From: Thalassotalea sp. PS06
GTDB lineage: Bacteria; Pseudomonadota; Gammaproteobacteria; Enterobacterales; Alteromonadaceae
Direction: 5' to 3'
DNA: 64,000 bases
Assembly: GCF_007197775.1 (NCBI RefSeq)
Contig: NZ_CP041638.1
Location: 2,542,001 to 2,606,000, forward strand
Shown: piece by piece, positions 28,373 to 38,310 of the stretch
How the letters are laid out: each line of letters opens with the position of its first letter
Position numbering within the stretch: the stretch's first letter is position 1
The notes under the pieces: model-generated
Database searches by the model: none
Told to the model about the DNA's origin: nothing
Seen by the model: the letters and a program-made list of their open reading frames with translations, nothing else
Position numbers and translations under genes: made by a program

Positions 28373-30946
28373 TTAGAAGCGGAAACTTGCGCCCAAGTTG
28401 ATACGTCTGGCCATCTCATACTCATACAGAGGGAAGCCATTAGCAAAACCACTGTATGAAGTTGGGTAGTTGTTATTACCGAATTGCTTAGAGCCTTCTT
28501 CGGTAATGTTGTTAACATCCAACTTAAGGTCAAGATAATCCGTTACATGCCATACTGCACTCAAATCAAGCGTACCGAAGTCATCGTGCAAACGGTTACC
28601 GTATGAACCAGACTCACGCAGCATGTACGAACTACGCCAGTTGTAAGCCAAACGAACCGATACTAAATCATTTTCGAAATAACCCGTGGCGTTGTACGCG
28701 TGCTCAGAGCTGTCGCTCAGGAACGGGTTCATATCGGTAAATGTATCTTCGTCAGTATCAGAATCGGTGTAGGTATAGTTAACTAATGCACCAAAACCAT
28801 TGCCAAAGTCCTGTTGATACTGAAGTTCGATACCCTGAAGGGTAGCGTCCTTACCGTTAGACTTTTCTTGCACCGTCCAACCAACAGCAGCCTCTTCCGG
28901 CGGCAGTGGGAATGGGATTTCATCGGCACTTGCAGAACGGTTAGTGAAGGTTACGAAGTTATCAACCTGCTTGTAGAAAATAGTGGCTGCAACAAGTGAA
29001 GAATCGTTGAAGTAGTACTCTAAACCTAAGTCAAACGCGTTTGAAGTAAACGGCTTAAGGCCGATGTTACCAACAATCCAGAACTGGTTGTTTGGTGTAT
29101 CATCGTTAGTACCGACAACATTCGGGTTAACATACATATCAACATACTGTGGACGAGCCATAGCACGTGAAGCAGATGCACGAAGGATTAACTCGTTCGA
29201 TAGGTCATACTTAAGGTTGAAGCTAGGTAGTACTTCAGAATAATCAGAACTTGAGCTGGTTTGCTCGCCTTCTAAGAAGTAAATAGATTTTGCATCGGTT
29301 GTCACATAACGAACACCGAAGTCACCACTGAAGTTATCACCAGCAAACTCAGCCATTACATAAGCGGCGAAGTTTTCTTCTTCAATTTCACTGTATGCGC
29401 CAAGATCTTCGTTCTCACCAACAATGCTTGCTTTGGCAAGACGCTTTAACTCATTGGCATCGAATTTTTTGATTTGGTAGTTGCCAGCGCCAACATCGAT
29501 AGTACCGGCCTGAAGGCTTGCCGTATCAAAACCGTTTACGAAGTCATCACTTTGAACGTATTCGAAACGACGTGATGTCGTTTGATGTTCAGCATACTTA
29601 AGACCCGTCTTAACTGAACCGATTACACCCCACTCAACATCAAACGTCAGATCGCCCTGAATATAGCTCTCTTCGTCAGTTTTCGGCGTGCGGTTAAAGT
29701 TTGGACCCGTACCCATGTTAAGTACGCCTGGATCGTAGGTTGCCATATCGAAACCAGCAGGTAGGTTCCAGGTCTGGTTACCACCAGTAAAGTCATAAGT
29801 ACCACTAGCGATTGAAGGTACTAAACCATCATCTAGAACCATCTCGAAATCGGTACCACCGGTCGAATTGGTATCACCAAGCTGAAGTTTGAAGCTGTAG
29901 CCATCGCCGCTGTAGTTAACGGTTAAATCTAGAACATCTGAGTTCATCGTCGCTTCACGTGGACGCATCTGATAGAAAGCTACGTTCAATGGACCTGCGA
30001 TTTGCGTACCCTGATTGTCAGCTGTCTGACCTAACCAGGTCGTATTGCTACTATCGCCCCATGACGTATCCGCCTGAGTCAACCACAATGCATAGTTGGT
30101 GTTGTCCGCTTCCATCTTCATGTCGATGTAGTTAACAACAATATCCCAGCTATCGCTTGGCGCAAATTGGAACGTTGCGTTTAAGGCAGAGCGCTGACGC
30201 TCTTGTTCAAAAGCAACTGGACCTGCACCCCATTCCCAGAACGCTTCGTTACCCTGACGTTGTAAAGAGCGATCTTGAGCAACGGCAGACACCAAAGCAC
30301 CGAAAGTCTCGCTCTCGTTTTTCCAGCTTACTAAGCCTGAAAACTGTGGGTCTGTTTCTTCGGAATCTGTCTGATAAGACGCTTCTACAGAACCGTATAC
30401 TGATAGCGGGTCAAGGTCTAATGGCTTACGCGTATTAACAACAACCGTACCACCGACACCACCTTCAGCTAAATCAGCGCGAGAAGATTTATAAACTTCT
30501 AAGTCACCAACCAATTCAGAAGGAAGTAATTCATAGTTGAAACTACGTTTAGCCGGCTCAAGAACGAACCAACCCGTTGATGCAACGTTTTGACCGTTTA
30601 AAGTGGTCAACGTCAAATCCTGGCCAGCACCACGGATAGATACCGCAGCACCCTCACCGAACTGACGCTGAATAGTTACACCTGGGATACGTTGTAAGGA
30701 TTCTGCAACGTTTTTGTCTGGAAATTTACCGATATCTTCAGCGGTAATAACATCAACGATTGCATTAGAAAAACGCTTGGCGTTTAAGTTTTTCTGTTGG
30801 CTTCCCCGGATACCTGTTACCTCGATAACCTCCATATCCTGGTTATCTGCGATTTCTTCGGCAGCCACAGCTGATGCGCTAGCACCAGTAAGGACCATAG
30901 CGATACTGCTGGCGAGCAGACGCTTTTGGAATTTGAATGACGACAT
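28373..30946 (-). CDS. TonB-dependent receptor, probable chitooligosaccharide uptake
   Basis: 857 residues. Signal peptide (LLASSIAMVLTGASASAVA, cleavage near 29), a TonB box-like stretch (MEVIEVTGIRG), plug domain with FPDKNVAESLQRIPGV and SIRGAGQDLTLTTLNG, then a beta barrel ending in the required aromatic residue (LGASFRF). Outer-membrane importer energised by TonB-ExbBD. The substrate is inferred from the adjacent hexosaminidase, GlcNAc genes and shared operator. AAGGAA seven bases before the ATG supports the start. First gene of a five-gene unit. Confidence 0.92.
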   Translation of the reverse strand: MSSFKFQKRLLASSIAMVLTGASASAVAAEEIADNQDMEVIEVTGIRGSQQKNLNAKRFSNAIVDVITAEDIGKFPDKNVAESLQRIPGVTIQRQFGEGAAVSIRGAGQDLTLTTLNGQNVASTGWFVLEPAKRSFNYELLPSELVGDLEVYKSSRADLAEGGVGGTVVVNTRKPLDLDPLSVYGSVEASYQTDSEETDPQFSGLVSWKNESETFGALVSAVAQDRSLQRQGNEAFWEWGAGPVAFEQERQRSALNATFQFAPSDSWDIVVNYIDMKMEADNTNYALWLTQADTSWGDSSNTTWLGQTADNQGTQIAGPLNVAFYQMRPREATMNSDVLDLTVNYSGDGYSFKLQLGDTNSTGGTDFEMVLDDGLVPSIASGTYDFTGGNQTWNLPAGFDMATYDPGVLNMGTGPNFNRTPKTDEESYIQGDLTFDVEWGVIGSVKTGLKYAEHQTTSRRFEYVQSDDFVNGFDTASLQAGTIDVGAGNYQIKKFDANELKRLAKASIVGENEDLGAYSEIEEENFAAYVMAEFAGDNFSGDFGVRYVTTDAKSIYFLEGEQTSSSSDYSEVLPSFNLKYDLSNELILRASASRAMARPQYVDMYVNPNVVGTNDDTPNNQFWIVGNIGLKPFTSNAFDLGLEYYFNDSSLVAATIFYKQVDNFVTFTNRSASADEIPFPLPPEEAAVGWTVQEKSNGKDATLQGIELQYQQDFGNGFGALVNYTYTDSDTDEDTFTDMNPFLSDSSEHAYNATGYFENDLVSVRLAYNWRSSYMLRESGSYGNRLHDDFGTLDLSAVWHVTDYLDLKLDVNNITEEGSKQFGNNNYPTSYSGFANGFPLYEYEMARRINLGASFRF

Positions 30947-31045
30947 CTTCTTGTTCCTTATATATTTTTTATTTTTTCACCCTATGGATCGGCACTTTTT
31001 TGAATCGATATGGTTCATCCCTATTCCCCACATTCGCTCCTTACA

Positions 31046-31063
31046 AATGACAACGCTGTCATA
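31046..31063. promoter_or_regulatory. Operator palindrome, probable NagR site 2
   Basis: The palindrome differs from the site at 21491 only in the last base. It lies 100 bases before the receptor start and just downstream of the probable promoter, where a repressor would block transcription. It could also influence the divergent regulator gene. Confidence 0.82.
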
Positions 31064-31067
31064 AGGC

Positions 31068-31095
31068 TTAGTAAAACCATACACGGAAATTACAA
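31068..31095 (-). promoter_or_regulatory. Possible promoter of the TonB receptor operon
   Basis: Minus-strand TTGTAA (31095-31090) and TACTAA (31073-31068) are 16 bases apart, and the operator follows within ten bases. The -10 match is only fair. Confidence 0.4.
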
Positions 31096-31399
31096 TTTTG
31101 AAAAGATTTTTTTTAAATGTAATAAAAGTGGCGGGATTATCGTCAGTAAAACCCACTTAAAAAACAAAAAAACTACAATATCAGTTACTTAAATTTTATT
31201 AACTTTGTTGTGACTGATGAAAGGGTTCAATCTCACTTTCGTTTTTGTACACAGAATTCAACAATGGTTCTGGTTTCAATATGGCAAATACAAGGTTTTG
31301 ATTCTCATTAAAAATGGCTTATAGTGACGGCAATCACAATCAGGCAATATACTCGTCCTGATTGTAAAGGCATTGATTAAATAGCAAGGAAAAGTGACC

Positions 31400-32419
31400 A
31401 TGAAGGTAACCATTAATGATGTTGCCCGCCACGCCGGGGTTTCCATTAAAACCGTGTCGCGAGTAATTAATAAAGAACCTTCGGTCCGCGCCGCTACTAA
31501 GGAAAAAGTTGAAGCCGCCGTTCGCGAGTTAAACTATCAACCAAATGCTGCCGCCCGAAATCTTGCTGGTAGTAAGTCATTTAGTATCGCTTTCATTTAT
31601 GACAACCCAAACGCTTATTATGTGATCGACATGCAAAATGGTATTTTGCAGGAATGTCGAAAACAAAATTTTGAGTTGGTGATCCACCCATGTAATTCCA
31701 AAGCCGAGCATATTCTCGATGAAATCACCGATATGATCCGTCATTCGAGGATCTCTGGTGTTGTGCTAACACCACCATTTTCGGAAATGCCTTCGGTCAT
31801 CGAACGCTTAAAAGAACTTGGCGTAAATTTTGTCAGAATCTTTTCTGGTCATGATGCCCCAGACGGTATCTCTCCCTGCATTATGGTTAATGACTTTGAT
31901 GCGGCATTTTCAATCACCGAGCATTTGATTGCATTGGGCCACAGTGAAATTGGTTTTATCAGCGGTGGCAAAGAGCATAAATCGACGTTTGAACGTATCG
32001 AAGGTTACAAAGAAGCTTTAAGCAAACATCAAATCGACATTGATGAGAGTTTGATTATCGATGGTGAGTATTCTTTTGATTCTGGTGTTGCTGGAGCGAC
32101 AGAATTACTGAAACGAACAACCAAACCGACAGCGATATTTTCCTGTAACGACGAGATAGCTGCGGGCGCGTTATTCGCATCAAGACTGGCCAATGTGGCG
32201 ATTCCGCAGGATTTATCCATTGTTGGTTTTGAGAACAGTCCATTCTCCCGTCAGACCTGGCCAAAAATCACCACCGCCGATCAGCCGAACCAAACCATCG
32301 CGCAAAACGCCACAACCTTGTTAATCAGTGAAATTCGCAAGCAAAAAGCACCGGATATTTGTCAGCAGTTCACGCCAACCTTGCTAGTTCGCGACTCAAC
32401 CGCAGAAGCCACCAAGTAG
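31400..32419 (+). CDS. nagR: LacI-family transcriptional regulator, probable NagR
   Basis: 339 residues. The N-terminal helix-turn-helix (VTINDVARHAGVSIKTVSRVI) and hinge helix (PNAAARNLAG) are followed by a periplasmic-binding-like effector domain (about 60-335). I start it at the ATG at 31400, nine bases after AGGA; the GTG two codons earlier would be only three bases from that site. Divergent from the TonB receptor operon. Probable role: repressor of the GlcNAc genes through the palindromes at 21491 and 31046, relieved by a GlcNAc-derived effector. The effector is inferred by analogy with Shewanella and Xanthomonas NagR. Confidence 0.85.
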   Translation: MKVTINDVARHAGVSIKTVSRVINKEPSVRAATKEKVEAAVRELNYQPNAAARNLAGSKSFSIAFIYDNPNAYYVIDMQNGILQECRKQNFELVIHPCNSKAEHILDEITDMIRHSRISGVVLTPPFSEMPSVIERLKELGVNFVRIFSGHDAPDGISPCIMVNDFDAAFSITEHLIALGHSEIGFISGGKEHKSTFERIEGYKEALSKHQIDIDESLIIDGEYSFDSGVAGATELLKRTTKPTAIFSCNDEIAAGALFASRLANVAIPQDLSIVGFENSPFSRQTWPKITTADQPNQTIAQNATTLLISEIRKQKAPDICQQFTPTLLVRDSTAEATK

Positions 32420-32444
32420 AAAATTTCGAGTCCGTTTCCGATTA

Positions 32445-33068
32445 TCAGGCTGGATGATAGCCGTAACCGACAAGAAAATGCCTAACTGTATTTTGGATAT
32501 ACAAGGTCACCTTATCCATGCTGATAGGTTTTTCAATGTTGTATTCTTTGTGCATCCAGATCTCACCTTTAATCACCGAAAGAAACTGAGTAGCGGCGGT
32601 GTGGATATCGTCGATTGCAAGGATATTTTGTTGCTTATACTCCGCTAATATGTCGCGAACCTCAGCGATAACCCGCTCCGGGCCGGCTTTATAGAACAAT
32701 CTTGATACATGCGGGTAACTAGTTGATTCATTGATGCAAATACGGTGAATGGCAAGTGCTTCCGGCGATAACAATAATGCCAGGAAATGTTCTGCATACT
32801 GGCACAGTGTGGTATACGGATCGCTATCTTTTGGACTTGCGGTTGACGTGGATAGAAACTCTTCACAACGGGCGGTAATAGTAGCGACAAACAATTCATC
32901 TTTACTACCAAAATGACTGTATACCGTTTGCTTGGATACGCCGGCATTCTTGGCAACAAGATCCATGCTGGTAGCTGCAAAACCATTATCACAAAACAAT
33001 TTCGACGCGGCATCATAGATTTGCTGACGTTTTTCTTCACTTTTGCTTCTGACTTTAGGAATTGCCAC
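32445..33068 (-). CDS. TetR-family transcriptional regulator
   Basis: 207 residues from the GTG at 33068, which is preceded by a strong GGGAGAGA; the longer frame to 33101 lacks a ribosome site. The helix-turn-helix is in the first 50 residues (AATSMDLVAKNAGVSKQTVYSHFGSKDELF). The C-terminal ligand domain resembles the AefR-like/TetR_C groups of efflux regulators. It is divergent from the RND pump genes, and the inverted repeat at 33208-33227 is its likely operator, so it probably represses the pump and itself. Confidence 0.87.
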   Translation of the reverse strand: MAIPKVRSKSEEKRQQIYDAASKLFCDNGFAATSMDLVAKNAGVSKQTVYSHFGSKDELFVATITARCEEFLSTSTASPKDSDPYTTLCQYAEHFLALLLSPEALAIHRICINESTSYPHVSRLFYKAGPERVIAEVRDILAEYKQQNILAIDDIHTAATQFLSVIKGEIWMHKEYNIEKPISMDKVTLYIQNTVRHFLVGYGYHPA

Positions 33069-33207
33069 TACTCTCTCCCATCTTAAAAAAACAGCAATCA
33101 CACTGTAACCTAAGGTCGATACTTTGTGATCATGTTTTAAATTTTTGTGATTAGTTACTTATAAATTGTAACAAATCAGACTAGACAGTCCAGTTTAAAA
33201 TATCTAA

Positions 33208-33227
33208 ACTAGACTGAACCGTCTAGT
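33208..33227. promoter_or_regulatory. Inverted repeat, probable TetR-family operator
   Basis: ACTAGAC and GTCTAGT, perfect 7-base arms around TGAACC, lie between the divergent regulator and pump genes. A degenerate related half (ACTAGACAGTCCAG) begins about 30 bases upstream, near 33179. Confidence 0.75.
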
Positions 33228-33251
33228 ATTACTTGCCGTACTTTAACCATT

Positions 33252-34433
33252 ATGATTGCCAACACCTTTAAAATTGCTCATCACGTCGCCGTTAACTTGA
33301 GCAAGCAGCTTTCAACAAAAAGATTAGCGACTTTATTGATGATCTCGCCCACCCTGATCGCACTCAGTGCTTGCAATGAACTGGATATACCAGACGCCAG
33401 TGCCAGTAAACAAGCTTATCATCACAAAGTAGAGACGGTGACCCTGTCTGCTCAGGACGGCTATCATGTAGAGCGAAAATTTGCCGGTACCATACGCTCG
33501 AAGCAGTCAGCAAAGCTGATGTTCGAGGTTTCCGGTAGGGTCGATCAAATTCTCGCCTTCGAGGGTAATAAAGTTGAACAAGGACAAACGCTAGCCACCT
33601 TAGATCAGGAATTATTAAACATAGAATTGTCGCAACTGACCGCCCAGCTATCTCAGGTCCAGGCACAACAGGTATTAAATGAAGCAAACCTTAATCGTAT
33701 CAATGCGCTGATCGAACAAGGATACACATCTGATCAGAGTCGCGACGAATTACTGGCCGAACAACAGGTTTTAAACGCTAGCCAACGTCAGATCCAGGCC
33801 AACATTGATGCTAAAAACTATCAGTTAAACCGCACAGCAATTACCGCACCTTTCGCCGGCACGATTAACAAGCGCCTGATTAATAAAGGTGAACTTGTCT
33901 CGCCTCAGGTGATGGCCTTTGAATTGCAACAAGGTGACCAGAATGAGCTTAAAGTCGGCGTACCGCAGGATTTGGCTCGTAATATCGAGAATCAAACAGA
34001 GCACCAATTATTAATCAATGAGCAAATCATTACTGTCGATAATGTGTCTGCCAACTCCGATATCAGCCCATTTAGCCGAACCGTGCAGTTGCGCTTTTTA
34101 TTACCTGATGACATCCGTGTTTATAACAACCAGTTAGGCTATCTGGATTACAAAGAATATATTAAAGCCGATGGGTTTTGGGTACCGTTATCTGCGATCA
34201 CTGATGGTGTGCGCGGCGTATGGAACGTATACACCCTTGAGCCAACTGAACAAGCAAAGCTGTATACCTTACAAACCCACACAGTAGAAATCCTCTATGT
34301 AAATAAAGACGGTGCTTTTATTCGCTCGTCCCTTAATGACGATACCAAAATCGTCAAAAACGGTTTGCAACGTCTGGTTGCCGGGCAAATCGTCCGTGTT
34401 GAAAACGAAGCGAGTTCGGTGACAGCGCCATGA
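33252..34433 (+). CDS. RND efflux periplasmic adaptor lipoprotein
   Basis: 393 residues from the first ATG. The N-terminal hydrophobic stretch ends in a lipobox LSAC (cysteine near residue 41), giving an unusually long signal region; a later non-ATG start is possible. Then come lipoyl halves (AKLMFEVSGRVDQILAFEGN and ITAPFAGTINKRLINKGE), a coiled hairpin (LSQLTAQLSQVQAQQVLNEANL) and barrel. It overlaps the transporter gene by four bases (ATGA), so translation is coupled. Confidence 0.88.
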   Translation: MIANTFKIAHHVAVNLSKQLSTKRLATLLMISPTLIALSACNELDIPDASASKQAYHHKVETVTLSAQDGYHVERKFAGTIRSKQSAKLMFEVSGRVDQILAFEGNKVEQGQTLATLDQELLNIELSQLTAQLSQVQAQQVLNEANLNRINALIEQGYTSDQSRDELLAEQQVLNASQRQIQANIDAKNYQLNRTAITAPFAGTINKRLINKGELVSPQVMAFELQQGDQNELKVGVPQDLARNIENQTEHQLLINEQIITVDNVSANSDISPFSRTVQLRFLLPDDIRVYNNQLGYLDYKEYIKADGFWVPLSAITDGVRGVWNVYTLEPTEQAKLYTLQTHTVEILYVNKDGAFIRSSLNDDTKIVKNGLQRLVAGQIVRVENEASSVTAP

Positions 34434-37400
34434 TAGAAATGTTTGTTCGCAATGGCCGATTAATGGCCTTGCTGATTATCTTATTGATCGTTGCCGGTCT
34501 GGCATCCTTATCAGCCCTTCCCCGCTCTGAAGATCCGGCAATGGAAAACCGTTTTGGTCTGGTGATCACCCAGTTTCCCGGTGCCAGCGCCGAACGCGTT
34601 GAAGCCCTGGTCACTGAAAAAATTGAGCAAAAATTACAGATTCTTTCGGAGATTGAATATCTGGCCTCGACATCACGTCCTGAAATTTCCGTTATTCAGG
34701 TAAAACTGGAAGGATATGTCACAGATTCAACCCCGATTTTTTCACGAATTCGTGATTTGCTCGCCGATATCGAACCGCAATTGCCCGCTGATGCCATGCC
34801 TCCCCGTTTCGATGAGGAGCGCAGTTTCGCTTATACCCGTTTACTAGCCTTAAACTGGCAAATAGATGACGCCAACGCCGAGCCAGATCTCATCAGCATG
34901 GGGCGCTATGCCAAAGAATTACAAAGTCAGCTCAGGTTAGTGTCAGGTACCGATATCGTCGACATTCATGGTATTAATGATGAAGAGATTTTGGTCGAGC
35001 TCGATCAGCAAAAAGCCGCCTTAGCCAACATTTCCGCCGAGCAAGTGGCTCAGGCAATTGTCGCTGCTGATGTAAAAATCCCGGCAGGTAAGTTGTTTAA
35101 TGACAACAACCAATTACAAATCGAGGTTGTCGGGGCTCTGGATAACCTGCAGCGGGTAAGAAATATTCCGCTGCGCAGTGACAACAACCAGATAATGCGT
35201 GTGTCCGATGTTGCTCGCGTTTCCAGGCAGTTAAAACAACCTCTGAGCGAAATTGCTATTGTTAATGGCAAACCAGCTTTGGTTGTCGCAACTCGCATGA
35301 TCCGTGGTATTCGTGTCGATCACTGGAGTAAACGGGTTGACGAACGCGTCGAGCAGTTCTCACAAATACTGCCTGCCAGTATGTCTTTGCAAGTCCTGTT
35401 TGATCAAAACACCTACACCGAAGCCAGACTTAGTGACCTTGTTGATAACATTTTCCTCGGCTTTATTATTATTGCCGTCGTCTTGTTTATTACCCTGGGT
35501 TGGCGCTCGGCAATCATTGTGGTGATATCCCTACCATTAACCGTGTTATTCACTTTAACGGTTATGAACTTCTATGGCCTGCCGATTCACCAGATGTCGG
35601 TTACCGGCCTGGTGGTTGCCCTGGGTATCATGGTAGATAATGCTATCGTGATGACCGACAGCATCCAGCAACGCAAACAACGGGGCATTAATGGCCTGCA
35701 AGCGGTATTGCAATCGGTTCGTCATCTTTGGTTACCTTTATTAGGTTCTACCTTAACCACGATTCTTGCCTTTATGCCGATAGTACTGATGCCAGGTGAT
35801 GCCGGTGAGTTTATTAGTGGTATTGCCTTAAGCGTTATTTTCTCTCTGATTGGCTCTTACCTGATTTCTCACACCATAGTATCGGGATTGTCTGGGCGTT
35901 TTGTAAAAGGTAAGCAATCGAATCATTGGTACAATCAAGGCCTGGGTCTGCCCGCGCTTGAGCAATCCTTTACCAACAGTTTGAAACTAACCTTACAGTA
36001 TCCAAAAACCATTATTGCGCTGGTGTTTAGTTTACCCATTGCCGGGTTTATTGCTGCTGGCAGTTTGTCGGAACAATTCTTCCCACCTTCTGATCGGGAT
36101 ATGTTCCATATTGAAGTATTCCTGCCGCCGCAAAACAGTATCTATGCAACTCAGTCGTTAACTCAAAAGATTTCTGAGTCTTTGCAGGCCGAACAGGATA
36201 TCGATGAGGTCCGTTGGTTTATCGGTAAAAGTGCTCCGGCGTTTTATTACAATCTGATCGCCGCCAAAGATGGCATGCAAAATTATGCTCAGGCGATGAT
36301 CACCGCCAAAGACTTTAAAGCCGCCAATCGATTGATACCGCAATTGCAGCGCCAACTCGATGATGAATTTCCACAGGCGCAGATATTAGTGCGCAAGCTT
36401 GAACAAGGCCCACCATTTAATGCCCCTATCGAAATTCGTATTTATGGGCCAAATCTCGACACCCTGCAGGTGCTGGGTAATGATCTGCGACGCATATTTT
36501 CAGAAACCGAAGATGTGATCCACACCCGTTCTACCTTATTAGCCGGTACACCAAAGGCCTGGTTAAAAGCCGATGAAGATTCGGTAAGTACCTTGCAACT
36601 GACATTAAGCTCTTTAGCGAGCCAGTTAGAAGTTGGATTGCAGGGCCGCACTCAAGGCTCGATTATTGAAGCCACCGAATCGATTGGCGTGCGAGTGCGA
36701 GCAGGCGACGAATACCGTCAGGGCGTCAATAACCTCGCCAACTTCCCAATCATTAATGCGACGACCGGCGAGTTCATTCCACTAGCGGCGATATCCGAGG
36801 TGGATATTAAACCGTCTCGTGGAGCGATCCCACATCGCGATGGTAAACGAGTTAATGTTATCGAAGGATATTTAAGAGCAGGAATATTGCCTTCAGTGGT
36901 GCTTGATAAAGTCAGAGCCAAAATTGATGCTGATGAAATAACAGTGCCTACCGGCTACACCCTGGAAATTGGTGGTGAATCAGATGCCCGTGATAAAGCC
37001 GTAGGTAAGTTACTCGGTAGTGTTGGCATTATATTAACGCTGTTGATTACCGTTGTCGTGCTGTCTTTCAATTCATTTCGGGTGTCGTCGATCATATTTA
37101 TCTCAGCTTTTATGTCGATGGGTCTGGGTTTACTGAGTGTGTTTGTCTTTAACTATCCGTTCGGCTTTACGGTAATTATCGGCTTATTAGGCCTGATGGG
37201 CTTAGCAATCAACTCAGCCATTGTTATTCTTGCCGAGCTAAAAGCCGATGAGAATGCAATTGTTGGCGAAGAAGACGCGATTATTCATGGAGTATTAAGC
37301 TGTACCCGCCATATCAGCTCGACAACGATAACAACCGTTGGTGGATTCCTGCCGTTAATATTGGCTGGCGGCGGTTTCTGGCCACCATTTGCTATTGCCA

Positions 37401-37513
37401 TTGCCGGCGGAACGGTACTAACAACCCTGTTATCATTTTATTTTGTACCCGCGGCATTTTATTTAATGAGCCGAAAACGCTCATTTGATTTAACTGCGAG
37501 TATTGCTAAATAA
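34430..37513 (+). CDS. RND efflux inner-membrane transporter
   Basis: 1027 residues with two six-helix bundles and two periplasmic loops. Helix 4 has GIMVDNAIVMTDS, with one Asp replaced by Asn relative to AcrB GVVVDDAI (compare the other pump in this window); helix 10 has GLAINSAIVILAELK lacking the AcrB lysine. Such a pattern is seen in the TtgB-distant, VexF/MdtBC-unlike group often annotated efflux RND permease. Proton relay may therefore differ from AcrB. Works with the adaptor upstream under TetR control; no outer-membrane factor follows. Confidence 0.88.
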   Translation: MIEMFVRNGRLMALLIILLIVAGLASLSALPRSEDPAMENRFGLVITQFPGASAERVEALVTEKIEQKLQILSEIEYLASTSRPEISVIQVKLEGYVTDSTPIFSRIRDLLADIEPQLPADAMPPRFDEERSFAYTRLLALNWQIDDANAEPDLISMGRYAKELQSQLRLVSGTDIVDIHGINDEEILVELDQQKAALANISAEQVAQAIVAADVKIPAGKLFNDNNQLQIEVVGALDNLQRVRNIPLRSDNNQIMRVSDVARVSRQLKQPLSEIAIVNGKPALVVATRMIRGIRVDHWSKRVDERVEQFSQILPASMSLQVLFDQNTYTEARLSDLVDNIFLGFIIIAVVLFITLGWRSAIIVVISLPLTVLFTLTVMNFYGLPIHQMSVTGLVVALGIMVDNAIVMTDSIQQRKQRGINGLQAVLQSVRHLWLPLLGSTLTTILAFMPIVLMPGDAGEFISGIALSVIFSLIGSYLISHTIVSGLSGRFVKGKQSNHWYNQGLGLPALEQSFTNSLKLTLQYPKTIIALVFSLPIAGFIAAGSLSEQFFPPSDRDMFHIEVFLPPQNSIYATQSLTQKISESLQAEQDIDEVRWFIGKSAPAFYYNLIAAKDGMQNYAQAMITAKDFKAANRLIPQLQRQLDDEFPQAQILVRKLEQGPPFNAPIEIRIYGPNLDTLQVLGNDLRRIFSETEDVIHTRSTLLAGTPKAWLKADEDSVSTLQLTLSSLASQLEVGLQGRTQGSIIEATESIGVRVRAGDEYRQGVNNLANFPIINATTGEFIPLAAISEVDIKPSRGAIPHRDGKRVNVIEGYLRAGILPSVVLDKVRAKIDADEITVPTGYTLEIGGESDARDKAVGKLLGSVGIILTLLITVVVLSFNSFRVSSIIFISAFMSMGLGLLSVFVFNYPFGFTVIIGLLGLMGLAINSAIVILAELKADENAIVGEEDAIIHGVLSCTRHISSTTITTVGGFLPLILAGGGFWPPFAIAIAGGTVLTTLLSFYFVPAAFYLMSRKRSFDLTASIAK

Positions 37514-37551
37514 CCCGATATGAAGCTTAGGTGTTAATAGACCGTTATAAT

Positions 37552-37580
37552 AAAAAAGCCCTTTTTACGGGCTTTTTTAT
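37552..37580 (+). terminator. Rho-independent terminator of the second RND operon
   Basis: AAAAAAGCCC and GGGCTTTTTT pair around a 7-base loop, ending in a T-run, 38 bases past the transporter stop. Confidence 0.88.
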
Positions 37581-37660
37581 TAAGTTCCGGACAGAATTGC
37601 AACGATTTGGCGAGACTTTGAGCAAACAAACAAAAAGTCGCAATTTTTTCGAAAAAACAG

Positions 37661-37689
37661 TTGACGACCTCAAGGCAGATTTGCATAAT
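37661..37689 (+). promoter_or_regulatory. Promoter of the Met-Leu-Gln-Gln tRNA operon
   Basis: TTGACG and CATAAT are spaced by 17 bases, and a GC-rich discriminator (ACGCCGC) follows, as expected for a stringently controlled tRNA promoter. It is 42 bases before the first tRNA. Confidence 0.75.
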
Positions 37690-37730
37690 ACGCCGCACTT
37701 GCTTGAGGCAACTCAGACAAGTGTTTGGAA

Positions 37731-37807
37731 GGCTACGTAGCTCAGCTGGTTAGAGCACATCACTCATAATGATGGGGTCGCAGGTTCGAGTCCCGCCGTA
37801 GCCACCA
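37731..37807 (+). tRNA. tRNA-Met (CAT), elongator
   Basis: GGCTACG pairs with CGTAGCC, discriminator A and encoded CCA. The anticodon CAT is at 37765-37767 in the loop CTCATAA. The sequence is nearly that of E. coli metT, so elongator Met rather than initiator or lysidine Ile. Confidence 0.96.
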
Positions 37808-37812
37808 TCCTC

Positions 37813-37898
<86 letters not shown>

Positions 37899-37908
37899 TT
37901 TACATTGT

Positions 37909-37983
37909 TGGGGTATAGCCAAGCGGTAAGGCAGCGGGTTTTGATCCCGTCATTCCGAGGTTCAAATCCTCGTACCCCAGCCA
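37909..37983 (+). tRNA. tRNA-Gln (TTG), copy 1
   Basis: TGGGGTA/TACCCCA acceptor, discriminator G, encoded CCA. Anticodon TTG at 37941-37943. Confidence 0.96.
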
Positions 37984-38034
37984 CTTTTCCTAAGTGGTGC
38001 GTATCAAAGCAATCAATGTAGAAAGTCCCTGAGT

Positions 38035-38109
38035 TGGGGTATAGCCAAGCGGTAAGGCAGCGGGTTTTGATCCCGTCATTCCGAGGTTCAAATCCTCGTA
38101 CCCCAGCCA
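38035..38109 (+). tRNA. tRNA-Gln (TTG), copy 2
   Basis: Same sequence as copy 1, 126 bases further on. Anticodon TTG at 38067-38069. Confidence 0.96.
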
Positions 38110-38310
38110 ACTTTTTCTCTCCTCTTAAAAATATCTTATTAATTTGTCCGTAATTCTTCATTTTCGTTTAAGAAAATTTAAATTTTTTTACGCTATAAAA
38201 TTGTTTCGTATCCTAGATTTTCTCTCGGTTAGGGCAGGTTAGCATCCAATCACATCTGTCTGCATCAAGCTAACGCTGCTTTATTTCTATCCCTCATTTC
38301 CTGTATGGTT

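Noticed and set aside
37531..37740. 69-codon frame after the second RND pump
   Set aside because: It crosses a terminator and the tRNA promoter.
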